Assembly: GCF_932526225.1 (NCBI RefSeq)
Contig: NC_064034.1
Coordinates: 6,932,001 to 6,992,000 of the forward strand
Length of the DNA: 60,000 nt
Direction of reading: 5' to 3'
DNA from: Nematostella vectensis
Taxonomy: Eukaryota; Cnidaria; Anthozoa; Actiniaria; Edwardsiidae
Numbering within the stretch: the stretch's first letter is position 1; each line of letters starts with the position of its first letter. A model generated the notes under the pieces. The model ran no database searches, was not told the origin of the DNA, and was given only the letters and a program-made list of their open reading frames with translations. Below are positions 1 to 9,181 of the stretch, piece after piece. A program made the position numbers and the translations under genes.

Positions 1-759
1 TCAGGTGATTGGCATGAGCTCCTCCTCCAAAACCTTGAAGAACTTTCGCTTGTGGTGGTGTCTGAAAAGCTCCTCATGCACCTCACCCCAACCGTAAGCT
101 GGGTACAAACCTTTGAGTCTCCTGGGGAGGTGACACGCCATGAATCTCATAGTCCGCCCAAAACTCTTTGCTTCCCAACCCAGCAGCATCTTGACAACCC
201 CCGTGTGACAGCCGGTGGCTGCTCCGCGCAGGGCTCTCTCATACGATTCAACCCCCGCCTCCCTACATCTCTTGACAGTCTCAACGTCTCCCAGGGTGAC
301 CGCCAGCGTCGTGGCATCGTCAATGTCGTCGTAAAGGTTCTCACCTAGCTCCTCACACACATCAGCCACGAGATCATTACCCACCATCACTGCAGCTGCT
401 GAGGCATCACCAAAGTCTCTCAGACCACGCTCCTGGAGAAGATGTAGAACGTCAACGTGACCACCACGCGCTGCAGCCACCAAGGCTCTCCTAAGGTCTC
501 TCGCACCAAACTCTACACACAGTTCAACAACCTCTTCATGTCCCTCCCGCGCCGCAGCCTCCATGGTCTCTTCAAAGTCTGTAGCACCCCACTCTTCACA
601 CATCTCAACAATCTCAACGTGACCTCCCACCACCGCTTGGACCATAGCCCAGTCGAGGTCTACCGCATCATACTCTGCATACTTTTTGATAACTTCTACG
701 AGACCCACCCGTGCCGCGTATGCCATCACACCGTCGACGTCTACCCCGAACCGCTCCAT
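1..759 (-). CDS. Ankyrin-type repeat protein of the virus-like block
   Basis: A complete 252-aa ORF: ATG at 759, TGA in the first three bases of the window. It consists of about seven imperfect repeats of roughly 31-32 residues with a recurring AA..GH.E(V/I)V..C.E.GA pattern (for example EGHEEVVELCVEFGA and GGHVEIVEMCEEWGA). This is the ankyrin helix-turn-helix signature in the divergent 'C-E-W-G-A' form that I associate with repeat proteins of large DNA viruses. It ends in a basic segment and EEELMPIT. It lies only 21 bp downstream of the Rpb7-like gene on the same strand, has no introns, and is GC-rich like its two neighbours, so I read it as part of the same foreign block. Ankyrin repeats bind proteins; the target is unknown. 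The repeat type is fairly secure, the viral origin is inferred. Confidence 0.7.
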   Translation of the reverse strand: MERFGVDVDGVMAYAARVGLVEVIKKYAEYDAVDLDWAMVQAVVGGHVEIVEMCEEWGATDFEETMEAAAREGHEEVVELCVEFGARDLRRALVAAARGGHVDVLHLLQERGLRDFGDASAAAVMVGNDLVADVCEELGENLYDDIDDATTLAVTLGDVETVKRCREAGVESYERALRGAATGCHTGVVKMLLGWEAKSFGRTMRFMACHLPRRLKGLYPAYGWGEVHEELFRHHHKRKFFKVLEEELMPIT

Positions 760-780
760 CCTGCTGAACCTGCCGCGTCT

Positions 781-1302
781 CTAGACCACTTTCTTCAAAT
801 CCTTTTGACACTTTGTGTTAGGTGCCCTCTCAGAGATGACACCCAAGCAGCTGAAACCTCTCTCACCATACCTGACCGCTGTTACTGTGACGAGAACAGT
901 GTCGCCCTCCTTAATCCTCTCACCCTCCCTCACGTAGCAGTTGGAGCACGCCTCAAAGACGTACCCGTCGAGAGAGGTAGACGGGATCACAACCTTTTGT
1001 ATATCTGAAACCTCCAAGAGGACACCACCGGCCCAGACCATCCGCACCTTCCCAACAAGCTCACCCCCAACCCGCGGCCTCAACGTCTCCACCTCAAAAC
1101 TCACTCTAAAGATGGTGTCACAAACATTGACAACCTCCGTCAAGCGTCCCACCGAGAGGACCCACCCGAGCTCCCTCGTGCACTCCCCCACCACCGTACT
1201 GACGATCTCATCCCTGACGTGGTTCATTATTTCACTGTCCAAGTATTTGGGGTCAAGGAACAGACGTCTCTTGATCACCACCTTCCTCAGAGCGTCTCCC
1301 AT
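781..1302 (-). CDS. Rpb7-like RNA polymerase subunit (virus-like)
   Basis: A 173-aa intronless ORF with the two-domain layout and length of RNA polymerase II subunit Rpb7 (about 170 aa). Residues about 14-85 match the N-terminal RNP-like domain: an L.P.Y start, a long helix, then VVGECTRELGWVLSV, the counterpart of the conserved V.G.C....G(F/W)V..V stretch. Residues about 85-160 look like the S1/OB fold: LRPRVGGELVGKVRMVWAGG corresponds to the family's .RP..GE.V...V..V...G. Rpb7 forms the stalk with Rpb4 and binds nascent RNA. Viral homologues occur in several nucleocytoplasmic large DNA viruses, whereas Polinton/adintovirus elements are not known to me to carry one. A cellular Rpb7 gene would be expected to have introns and closer similarity, so I favour a viral copy. 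A generic S1-domain protein is the main alternative. Confidence 0.68.
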   Translation of the reverse strand: MGDALRKVVIKRRLFLDPKYLDSEIMNHVRDEIVSTVVGECTRELGWVLSVGRLTEVVNVCDTIFRVSFEVETLRPRVGGELVGKVRMVWAGGVLLEVSDIQKVVIPSTSLDGYVFEACSNCYVREGERIKEGDTVLVTVTAVRYGERGFSCLGVISERAPNTKCQKDLKKVV

Positions 1303-1604
1303 CTTTGTTGTAGCCGCAACACCTTTAGGCCTCCTCAGCGATGTGGTGTGAAAAAGCCCATTATTTTCACACTGTGTGGAGAGGACCCGTCTCCACCCTT
1401 CACAATCATGGTTGAGGGTCCTCCGCAGGATTTTAAGATCTCCTGTGACGGTGTTAGCATGAATTGCTTAGCAACTGTGAGGAGACTGCTAGCGAGTACT
1501 GTCATCCGAGATGGTAGGAGCATAACACTAAAGTGTTTTAAAAGTATGCTTCGTAGGATTTAAGTAGACTCGTACTTTCTCGTCAGCACACTCTGTTGGT
1601 TGTC
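1303..1604 (-). promoter_or_regulatory. Intergenic region with hairpin between polymerase and Rpb7-like gene
   Basis: This 302-bp gap separates the polymerase stop from the Rpb7-like start. It contains an inverted repeat at 1346-1372 (GTGTGAAAA, nine-base loop, TTTTCACAC). Near 1425 lies a CCTCCGCAGGA block that recurs directly upstream of the polymerase ATG (about 5660). A second hairpin of the same design (GTATGAAAA...TTTTCATAC) sits at 5739-5770, upstream of the polymerase. Shared elements in front of two genes on the same strand suggest a promoter or transcript-end signal. Small ORFs here look like noise. Confidence 0.4.
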
Positions 1605-4600
1605 TCAGACACTCCCGAGATAACCGTGAGCGTGGGTGTGAATACCATCGTCACAGATGATTCTCTTGTCGTCCTCGTGAGATAGCGCCCTCTTGTTCAC
1701 CGTCTCGGTGTAGACATTGTGTCCATGACTCCTGATGACATTCATCATCCTCATCTGAGGCTCCTTACCAAACAAGCAATCCTTGTAATTATCGAGACTG
1801 ATGGTTTTCTTTACGACTGCCCTCTTGACACCCTTGCATTTCTTCGCTTCTCCACCACCGTCCATCCTGTACGAGTAGAGTTTAGCTCTCAGCCCGACGA
1901 ACTCTGTGATTTGTAGACCTCCAGTCTCATCCTTGAACATGCCAATGATCTTCTTGTTCAACCCTGACTCGATGCCAGACGGGTGATTCCTTGGATAGTT
2001 GCTTGTGTCAAACATGGATCTCACATCACCGCTAATGTCCTTGTAAAAATCCTCCGTCTCTATCTCGTACATCAGACTATCCGTGTCTGTAAACAGCAAC
2101 TTTGCCTTGTCACCATACTTTGGTTTAACGTAACCGTAGTGAAAATCATACATGAGATTCTTACTCAGATCCAGGATACACATACCCAAGTAGACGGGCT
2201 TGTTGAAAACCAGTCTCGTCTTCCTCATGTGGATAGCCGCAAGGTTTTCACAAAAGATGGTACGATGCTTGTAATTAGGCTTTGATATTAGTTTCCTAGC
2301 CTGTTTCTCGTTTGTGATCAGCCGGATGTCCACCCTGTTTCTAATGTTCTCCATGGTTTTCCCGAAAACAGAGTTGTTCATTAACTTGAAAAAATCTTTC
2401 TCGAAATCGTTTGTCGCTTTTGCTCTGAGGCTCGTGTTTAGGTCAATGTAGGTCTTCAACCATCCAGACTCCTCAAAGGTGATACCCCTATGAACCTTCG
2501 TGACTTTTAACCCAAGACTTTCATAAAGTTTCAGAGTCTCATGGTGGACGACGTACTTTGTTTTGTTGTTAAGGTTTGGGATCAACTTGCCTACCTTGTT
2601 AATCTTGATGCTCTCTGGAGCTAACGGGTAGTCATCATGTGAATCATGAAGGTGATGTGGATACACCATGTCAACCTCCACGACGCATGGGTGACGTCCC
2701 CACTCCTTCAGCTCTTGGTCCGTCATCCATCTGAACCCGTGAGTGGGCAGAGGTTTACTCATCGCCCAGCCGTACAAGTTGTTTGCATCCAGGTAGGTAA
2801 TGTACTTTGTCGGTAGGTTGGGATCGTACTCTCTCATGTAGGGGTTGTTTGCCTTACTATGTCTGGTGGATATCATGGAGACACCTCCGCGAATACCCTC
2901 CTCAAACATGAGTAACATATCGCAATCGGTCAGCAACTCCAACTCTACCCTTGTGATCTTTAGGGCTGCATCCCAAGCCAGTCCGGGTGCTGTGTAGTAC
3001 CAGGCTGGGTCCAGGCCATAGTTCTCGAGACAGACATCTCTAAAGTTCTCGAAAACGTCTGCCAACAGGAGCACGTCCGACTCAAGATAGAGATCGTGGT
3101 AATCCCTCATGGTGCTCATCTTGAAGGTTTCCCACACTTTTTGCGCGTGTTGGTAATCTTCCTCCGATATGTCCGTATCGTTGAGAGTCGAGTAAAACGC
3201 TTCTTTAGGCGGAAGTTGGATAGCGTCTAGTTGATCAAAGTTACAGAACCAGTCGTATGGGAAGACGCCCTTCCTCAACAACAGCTGTAACTGTTCTCCC
3301 TCATAGTAAGTCGTGAGGTTCTTGAAAGACTCTCTCGGTAAATTCTTCACTAGACTGTCGAGGCTAGCGGACATGAACTTGAAACTGTCGATAAACCTGA
3401 TATCACGCTTAACGTCAACCTGTTTGCCCTCTTTGTTCGTAAACCTGTCGACCACAACCTGTTTTGTGAAAGAGATATACTTCTCCTCGTTATTAGGTAT
3501 GCAGTTTATTTTACCCTCCGACGTACCAAGATTCTTGACAAACAAGTGTGAATCATACCCGGAGAGGTTATGAAAGAGAACAGGAAAGAACTTTGGAGCT
3601 CTAAATCGAAGGTTGCATTCGTTGTGAGCAGCACCTCTGTACTTCCCGGTGAGGTGGCAATGGTCCAAAACCTTGTCCTCTCCTAACTCACCCTCACAGA
3701 TGTGGCAATGAGTGACATTGTCATAGTTCATCTCATCCTCCCGCGTCATCTCCACCTCCTTGGGGAACTTGAACTTATTGTAAATCTCCTTGATGTCTGA
3801 CTCGAGAGACTCCACAAACAGCTGCGCGACATCCTCGGCAGACCCTTGGACCGTCCTCTGAACCAGCTTGGGTGAAAACACACCGTCATCAATGCATTTG
3901 ATGAGATAGCAGAAGCCTGACGGTTTGTGTTTCTGATATTGTTTAGTGAAACTCCTGCTCTCATCTGGGGAGCAAGTGTCTATATTCTCTGTGAAGCTCT
4001 CAAAGTCTGCGTAGACGACAAAGGGAACCCGCATTTTTCTGTTAAAGTTCACGAATCTAGTGTAAAGGGGCTTACCGTCTTTATCCATCGGCATCTCTAT
4101 CCTGACCGACTCGTTCTTTGAGCAGTACTCGTAATGTTTCTCCAACGCCATTTCACACCGAAACGAGTTTAGACACCTAAAACATAGGAATCGGGTATGG
4201 TGATACTTATCAATTTGACTAGACACTAACGACATCACGTCCTTTATCCAGCAGTAATGACTCGTCTCGCCGTTTGAGATGAGAAGTAGATTGATTGCAT
4301 TGAATGGATCCTTCCCACTGATCCTCAATGGACATATTTTCTTCTCCTCATACGTAAACACATTGACTGTATGTGGGTTCTGTCTCTCAAACTTGTCGAT
4401 CTGTCTCAACGAGACGGGGAACTCTATCCCCGACCAGTCGAATCTCTCAGAGTTCTCCATCATCTTTCTACTGAGTCTTTGAGGGTTATCCCTCTTGGGG
4501 TACACGGCGGAGGTTACCGCCCACTTGAAACACTTGTGATCATTCTCATTCCTCACATTGATAATCGCCTTCTTTACCGCTAACTCCTTTGGTAGTTCAA

Positions 4601-5648
4601 CATACGAGCTCCCGGAGAGAGGATCAAAGGGATCAATGTTAATATCAAAGTACTCCACCCGATCAAACTGCCACCCAGAGCCTTGCTTCTGGAACTTTTC
4701 GACTAATCCGATCAAAGGATTCGTCATTACATTAAACAAATCAGAGAAATCAGTCGACTCCGTCACGATCTCAGGCTTTTCTGTATGATGATATCCCAGC
4801 TCCTCCTCAATCTGACCTGTAGCCAGATCTTCTTTTATATACCTGCAGGTAAAGACAAACTTGACCTTGATGGGCTTCTTTCGGTCATTGACGAGTTTGA
4901 TAACCTTTGGTCTGATCTTGGTGATAAACTCCTTGGGACCGTAACCCTCCTGTCCGGCTATCCCATAAGTCTTAAGATATCCCTTCAACGCCGCCTTTTG
5001 CTCCTTGGGTGTGAAGCGATCTTCCGCTTCCCCGTGTAAACGCTTAATCCTCTCCTTCAGACGTTTGACCCGTTTATCTACAGCCTCTTTGGCGGTCTTT
5101 TTGATGGGCTCAGGGACATAAGATAGTATCCAATCCGCAAACTCATCTAACTCGCTCTTGATCGAGTTGACTGTCCTGTTTGCAAAATGCTTAAGTGATT
5201 GGACGTGGGAACTCCGTGTGGGTTTGGAGGGTTTGAGAATGGGGACATCAATCTCAGGTATCGGGCCGTCGAGAATACTCTCCGACGTGTTGGATGGGAT
5301 AATATCAGGCGGACGTGGTAGCCCTTTGAGAAGTTTGGGTAAAGGGACCCGCCGGGGTGGTGGTGGTGGTGACGTGCTGGTCAGCGCCCCGACGAGCTCG
5401 TCTCTCCGCATCCAGTAATATCTTGGGATACCCCGCTCCTTGGCGAGGGCTTTCAGATCTTTCACCTTCAGATCCTTCAACTGTCTCACCGTTTGGTTTT
5501 CCATTTCTATCAAACCAGTTATGTCTTTAAACCAAGATTCCAGAATCTCATTGGGGGTCTGGTGGGACAACTCCGACACGTCTTCACCAGTCTGTGTTGG
5601 TAGAACATTGAGACGCTTCTCAGTGGTGTAAAGAGGACTCACCCCCAT
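1605..5648 (-). CDS. Protein-primed family B DNA polymerase (Polinton/adintovirus type)
   Basis: A single 1347-aa ORF without introns. Residues about 50-90 form a SAP/Rho-N-like helical motif (KDLKVKDLKALAKERGI), then a Pro-rich linker. Around 489-509 is a C..C...H..C zinc-finger-like unit. The exonuclease motifs are all present: Exo I DFE at 548-550, Exo II N694..Y698D..H701, Exo III Y854...D858. Between Exo I and II is an endonuclease VII-like zinc/HNH insert at 648-679 (C..C, DHCH, H.EC). The polymerase motifs are intact: A (DANNLYG, 954-960), B (K1088, NNSVFGK 1091-1097) and C (DTDS, 1188-1191). This combination is typical of DNA_pol_B_2 enzymes from Polinton/Maverick and adintovirus elements of invertebrates, which start replication from a protein primer. 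No frameshift or stop is visible, so the insertion is young or still active. No integrase, protease, packaging ATPase or capsid gene is in the window; they may lie to the left. Confidence 0.93.
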   Translation of the reverse strand: MGVSPLYTTEKRLNVLPTQTGEDVSELSHQTPNEILESWFKDITGLIEMENQTVRQLKDLKVKDLKALAKERGIPRYYWMRRDELVGALTSTSPPPPPRRVPLPKLLKGLPRPPDIIPSNTSESILDGPIPEIDVPILKPSKPTRSSHVQSLKHFANRTVNSIKSELDEFADWILSYVPEPIKKTAKEAVDKRVKRLKERIKRLHGEAEDRFTPKEQKAALKGYLKTYGIAGQEGYGPKEFITKIRPKVIKLVNDRKKPIKVKFVFTCRYIKEDLATGQIEEELGYHHTEKPEIVTESTDFSDLFNVMTNPLIGLVEKFQKQGSGWQFDRVEYFDINIDPFDPLSGSSYVELPKELAVKKAIINVRNENDHKCFKWAVTSAVYPKRDNPQRLSRKMMENSERFDWSGIEFPVSLRQIDKFERQNPHTVNVFTYEEKKICPLRISGKDPFNAINLLLISNGETSHYCWIKDVMSLVSSQIDKYHHTRFLCFRCLNSFRCEMALEKHYEYCSKNESVRIEMPMDKDGKPLYTRFVNFNRKMRVPFVVYADFESFTENIDTCSPDESRSFTKQYQKHKPSGFCYLIKCIDDGVFSPKLVQRTVQGSAEDVAQLFVESLESDIKEIYNKFKFPKEVEMTREDEMNYDNVTHCHICEGELGEDKVLDHCHLTGKYRGAAHNECNLRFRAPKFFPVLFHNLSGYDSHLFVKNLGTSEGKINCIPNNEEKYISFTKQVVVDRFTNKEGKQVDVKRDIRFIDSFKFMSASLDSLVKNLPRESFKNLTTYYEGEQLQLLLRKGVFPYDWFCNFDQLDAIQLPPKEAFYSTLNDTDISEEDYQHAQKVWETFKMSTMRDYHDLYLESDVLLLADVFENFRDVCLENYGLDPAWYYTAPGLAWDAALKITRVELELLTDCDMLLMFEEGIRGGVSMISTRHSKANNPYMREYDPNLPTKYITYLDANNLYGWAMSKPLPTHGFRWMTDQELKEWGRHPCVVEVDMVYPHHLHDSHDDYPLAPESIKINKVGKLIPNLNNKTKYVVHHETLKLYESLGLKVTKVHRGITFEESGWLKTYIDLNTSLRAKATNDFEKDFFKLMNNSVFGKTMENIRNRVDIRLITNEKQARKLISKPNYKHRTIFCENLAAIHMRKTRLVFNKPVYLGMCILDLSKNLMYDFHYGYVKPKYGDKAKLLFTDTDSLMYEIETEDFYKDISGDVRSMFDTSNYPRNHPSGIESGLNKKIIGMFKDETGGLQITEFVGLRAKLYSYRMDGGGEAKKCKGVKRAVVKKTISLDNYKDCLFGKEPQMRMMNVIRSHGHNVYTETVNKRALSHEDDKRIICDDGIHTHAHGYLGSV

Positions 5649-6020
5649 CCTTCACAACCTCCTCCGCAGGAGTTCCATCAACCCACCACAGGAGCCATTT
5701 TCATCTCCATGGTAGTCTAGGACCTGAGACGTGGCGTGGTATGAAAAAAATTCACCCTCACTTTTCATACTCCTAGCTGGGGCCTCCCACAGGGACACCG
5801 TCAAAAACTCAATCTCTTATTTCTCACCCCCACAGTCACGTGAGGGGGGGGGGTTCCCCCAGAGAGTCTCTCACAAGAATCATTTTCATCTCCATGGTAA
5901 CCTAGGGCTGGTATGAGGACCTCTGGGAGGGACATCTCTCTCTGGTCAAATTAGCTCGGAAGTGTAAACCCCGGCCCACACCCCTCCACCTAACCGACCG
6001 AACTCATCACGCCATTTTCG
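5649..6020. other. Upstream region of the viral polymerase with short repeats
   Basis: No credible ORF. A CTCC-TGC-GGAG inverted repeat lies immediately before the polymerase ATG on the minus strand. A hairpin (GTATGAAAA...TTTTCATAC) is at 5739-5770. A roughly 40-bp block (CATTTTCATCTCCATGGTA..CTAGG) occurs twice, near 5691 and 5882. A G-run/C-run palindrome is near 5845-5865. Together these look like regulatory or terminal sequence of the virus-like element, but none matches a site I can name. Confidence 0.4.
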
Positions 6021-6420
6021 ACGATCAAATGGGCGTGGCTATCACGTGACAAAATGATTGACAAGTAGGCGTGGCTATCACGTGACAAAATGATTGACAG
6101 GTTTTCGACAAAATGATTGACAGGTTTTTTGACAAAGTGATTGACAGGTGGGCGTGTCCGTCACGTGACAAAGTGATTGACAGGTGGGCGTGTCCGTCAC
6201 GTGACAAAGTGATTGACAGGTTTTTTGACAAAGTGATTGACAGGTGGGCGTGTCCGTCACGTGACAAAGTGATTGACAAGTGGGCGTGGCCATCACGTGA
6301 CAAAGTGATTGACAGGTTTTTTGACAAAGTGATTGACAGGTGGGCGTGTCCGTCACGTGACAAAGTGATTGACAGGTGGGCGTGGCCATCACGTGACAAA
6401 GTGATTGACAGGTGGGTGTG
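6021..6420. repeat. 36/24-bp minisatellite with CACGTG palindromes
   Basis: A tandem array built from a 36-bp unit (GACAAAGTGATTGACAGGTG plus a GGCGTG(T/G)CC(G/A)TCACGT tail) interspersed with a 24-bp short unit in which the tail is replaced by TTTTTT. About ten units are visible, each long one ending in TCACGTGA. Both unit lengths are multiples of three, so open frames run through it on both strands; these are artefacts. It sits between the viral genes and the start of the segmental duplication and could be a terminal or replication-associated repeat of the element. The sequence 6421-6560 beyond it is unremarkable. Confidence 0.85.
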
Positions 6421-6562
6421 GTCGTGTTCGTGTGTGCAAGGAGTCTTGGGCAAACTCGCACATGTGCAGGTCGCGAGGCTTGGCGGAGACTTTTGCGCCA
6501 TTTTGGAATGAAATTTGGGATGATGAAAAACTTGTGCCAGCTGCGCCAAAATCCTACTACTA

Positions 6563-8060
6563 GTGGTGATTCCTTTATTGGACTGAATATTCAGAAAAAT
6601 GTCTGGAAATTAAAATCCACAAATGTATCTCCTTCAATGCATTACATATTGGTGCACCCACCCTTTACCATATAGTGGCCTTGTTGTTGTTGGCCTACTC
6701 CAAAATGAATGCAATGGAGAAAAAACAGATTGATTTGGGAAGCAAACCCTAAAAAAATACATAAGACATCACTGACAGTGCTAAAATGCTAACTTCTAAT
6801 TTCAAATTAATCCCTTCCATTGATCTATGTTTAGGGTAGAGAGGAAACAGCAAAGAATATCAATTGACTAAAAAAATAGTTGACGGGAGAGGAGAAATAA
6901 AGGAAATCGACTCAACTTGAAAGGTTTGGTGAAAAAAAATATGAGAATAATGAAAATAATTTGAAAGGGCATTTATTGACATTTCCCCTTTCCCATTATC
7001 TTAACCCTTCCACAACCACAGGCCTTTAAAGAGGCCAAGCCTATGCTATCCAAGCTATGTGAACATAGCTTCAAATTCTATTATTGAAAAATGCTTAGTG
7101 TTATATAGTTTAGTATCTTGTCCTAAAAAAACCCTTCCCCTCGTAAAAGTCCCATTAATGTACATTTGTAAAGCTACATTCTGACAAGCTTTGTCCTTAC
7201 AAAGAACAAGTAGGGGATTAAACAGGATTCCAAAGATATCATATAGTGTCAGACACAGTTTTAGATGAGATGCAATACTGAAGTTTCCATGTGGTGATTT
7301 CCCATCCTCATGGGAATTAATATCATCTACAAATATACATCCAGTAAAGCATTATATGTTGGTGTTTTTAGAAACCCTTCCAACCATTCCAGTAAAATAA
7401 AACTAAACCTCTGAAATAAATGTAATGGGAAAGAGACTGACTTGGAAAGGAAATCCTAAAAAAGGATATAACTGAAAGTACTAAATCAAAATTTATAATT
7501 TAAAAATCAAATTTGTTCATTAATTTATTTTTTGTGTAGAGGGGAAATAGCAAATAGAAACAATTGCATAAAAATAGGAGAAGTAGGAGAAGTAAAAGGA
7601 AGAAATATGACTCTTCTTTAAATGTTTGAACAGAAAATATAACAATAATAATTATATGATAATTATATTCAGTACTTTCCTAAAATATTCCCATTATCTT
7701 TAGGTTGACTAAAACTGTTTTCTTTACAGATTTATTATTTAAAAAGCAAAAGTTTGTTTTTAGTTTTATATTATATAAGTATCTTGTTCTAAAAAAACAT
7801 ATTGAGTGTGTACTGCTGAATCACATAGTTGTAATGAACTAGTCATTTGAGCCCCCTCCCTCATAGTCCCGCAGAAGCCAGGGGTTAATGTTGGGTTTTA
7901 GACCACTTTTTAACCAGAATGTCAAGAGGGGTGGTGGTATTGACTGTTTTTTACTCTTAACCTGGAAACATGCTTTTAAAAAAGTCTAATCCCCCACCCT
8001 TTCCTGGAACCATGGATGTGGGGGTACCAAATGACTAGTGAATAAGAACTCCCTACTGTT
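6563..8060. repeat. Diverged tandem repeat, ~0.74-kb units
   Basis: The segment from 6563 (AT-rich, no gene) is repeated in strongly diverged form from about 7300. Matching landmarks are a GTGGTGATT start, a CATTACATATTGGTG / CATTATATGTTGGTG block, a GTAGAG.GGAAA.AGCAAA block and a cluster of AACAATAATAAT-type A/T runs. A further decayed unit is visible at 31600-31761, just before copy B. It looks like an old satellite or repeated element family; I see no coding capacity. Confidence 0.6.
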
Positions 8061-8949
8061 CTCTTCAAGACATGGTTTTTAATTTCCATGTCTTCCAGTC
8101 TTTAGCATTCATCTTGGCCCTCAGGTAGTTCCTGGTTCATGAAAGAGTGAAAACAATTATTTATTATATCTTTCAAAACAATCTTTTCATCAAGCCATTT
8201 ATAATCTAACTAATTTTCCACAACTGTTCGAAAAAAAAAATAAACACATGAGATGCAAGATGCAGACAATAACAACAATACATATTGACAATAGGGGCTA
8301 ATTTTTTTTATCCTCGGTAAGGAAAATTTATCTTGTAAGTTGAATAAGTTGCTGTATCTTCTTCTAAGGATATGTATCTTCTTAGGACTAAGAGCACAGG
8401 ATATAAAGACAAGAACGGTCTTCTTTAGCAGTATTTGACAAATGCAACACGATATTGGTTAGCCTTTATGAAATATCCCAACACAATCAATCTGCCCTGA
8501 AGAAGTCTTATTAAAGACGAATTCCAGTTTTTGTTGTATTGTATTTTATTCAACACAATCAAGAATATAGATAAAACGAATGTCAAAACAAAACCTGTTA
8601 TGCTCAAATAATTTGATTACTAAGTTAAGTACTCGCATTCTCAAAGCATACAAAAAGGACAACAAAAAGCCTAATAACTGTCATATCCTCAATAGACAAT
8701 ACAAATCGTCGTCCGAAACTCACCTTGCATTGTTTTTTTTGGTCGCTTTCTTGTGGTTCTGTTCGCTTTTTAATGTGAACTGTTACTTGCTTAAATTTAC
8801 TAGCTAAAACCAGATAAATCTTGGCGTGAATGAATGTTAGTAGATCTCCTCTAGTTGACTTTATCCTTAAGTCACAAAATTTGAGGCAAAATAAATAATC
8901 ATCGCATAATCGACAAGAACTTTTTCCCTTGCTCCGTGCTTGTATTTAG

Positions 8950-9009
8950 TCGCCATTTCGGGGCCGAGTGGGGCCTGGGAGTCGCGCGGCTGGCTGACTG
9001 GCTGACTGA

Positions 9010-9057
<48 letters not shown>

Positions 9058-9181
9058 TTGGCTGGCGAGTGACACCACAGGGTACCTGCGCGATGACCAC
9101 AAAAACCAAGTCGCATACCTATACCATTTTCCTATGCCTATGGAGATACGCGCGCGGCCTGCGGCCGCGCTTGGCTCCGCT
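8950..9181 (-). repeat. GC-rich dispersed element with (TGGC)n microsatellite
   Basis: It begins near CGCCATTTCGGGGCCGAG, runs through a (GGCT)n tract at 8990-9065 and ends in GCGGCCTGCGGCCGCGCTTGGCTCCGCT. The same element, inverted and with a short tract, is at 30175-30328, and a shortened copy is at 35190-35320. Three copies share the block around GACTTGGTTTTTGTGGTCATCG and the palindromic GCGGCCGC end, which suggests a SINE- or MITE-like mobile sequence. The peptide ORFs across the tetranucleotide tract are not genes. Confidence 0.6.

Noticed and set aside
1219-1563. Plus-strand 114-aa ORF across the viral intergenic region
   Set aside because: Overlaps the Rpb7-like gene on the opposite strand and has no domain.
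6025-6549. ORFs of 127-174 aa on both strands
   Set aside because: They are frames through the 36/24-bp satellite, whose unit lengths are multiples of three.
8497-8522. Possible hammerhead ribozyme core (CTGAAGA, GTCTT/AAGAC stem, GAA), also in copy B near 33697 and 34731
   Set aside because: The final core base is T instead of A, an unpaired base sits before stem II, and no closing stems I and III could be drawn. At best it is a decayed retroelement 3' end.
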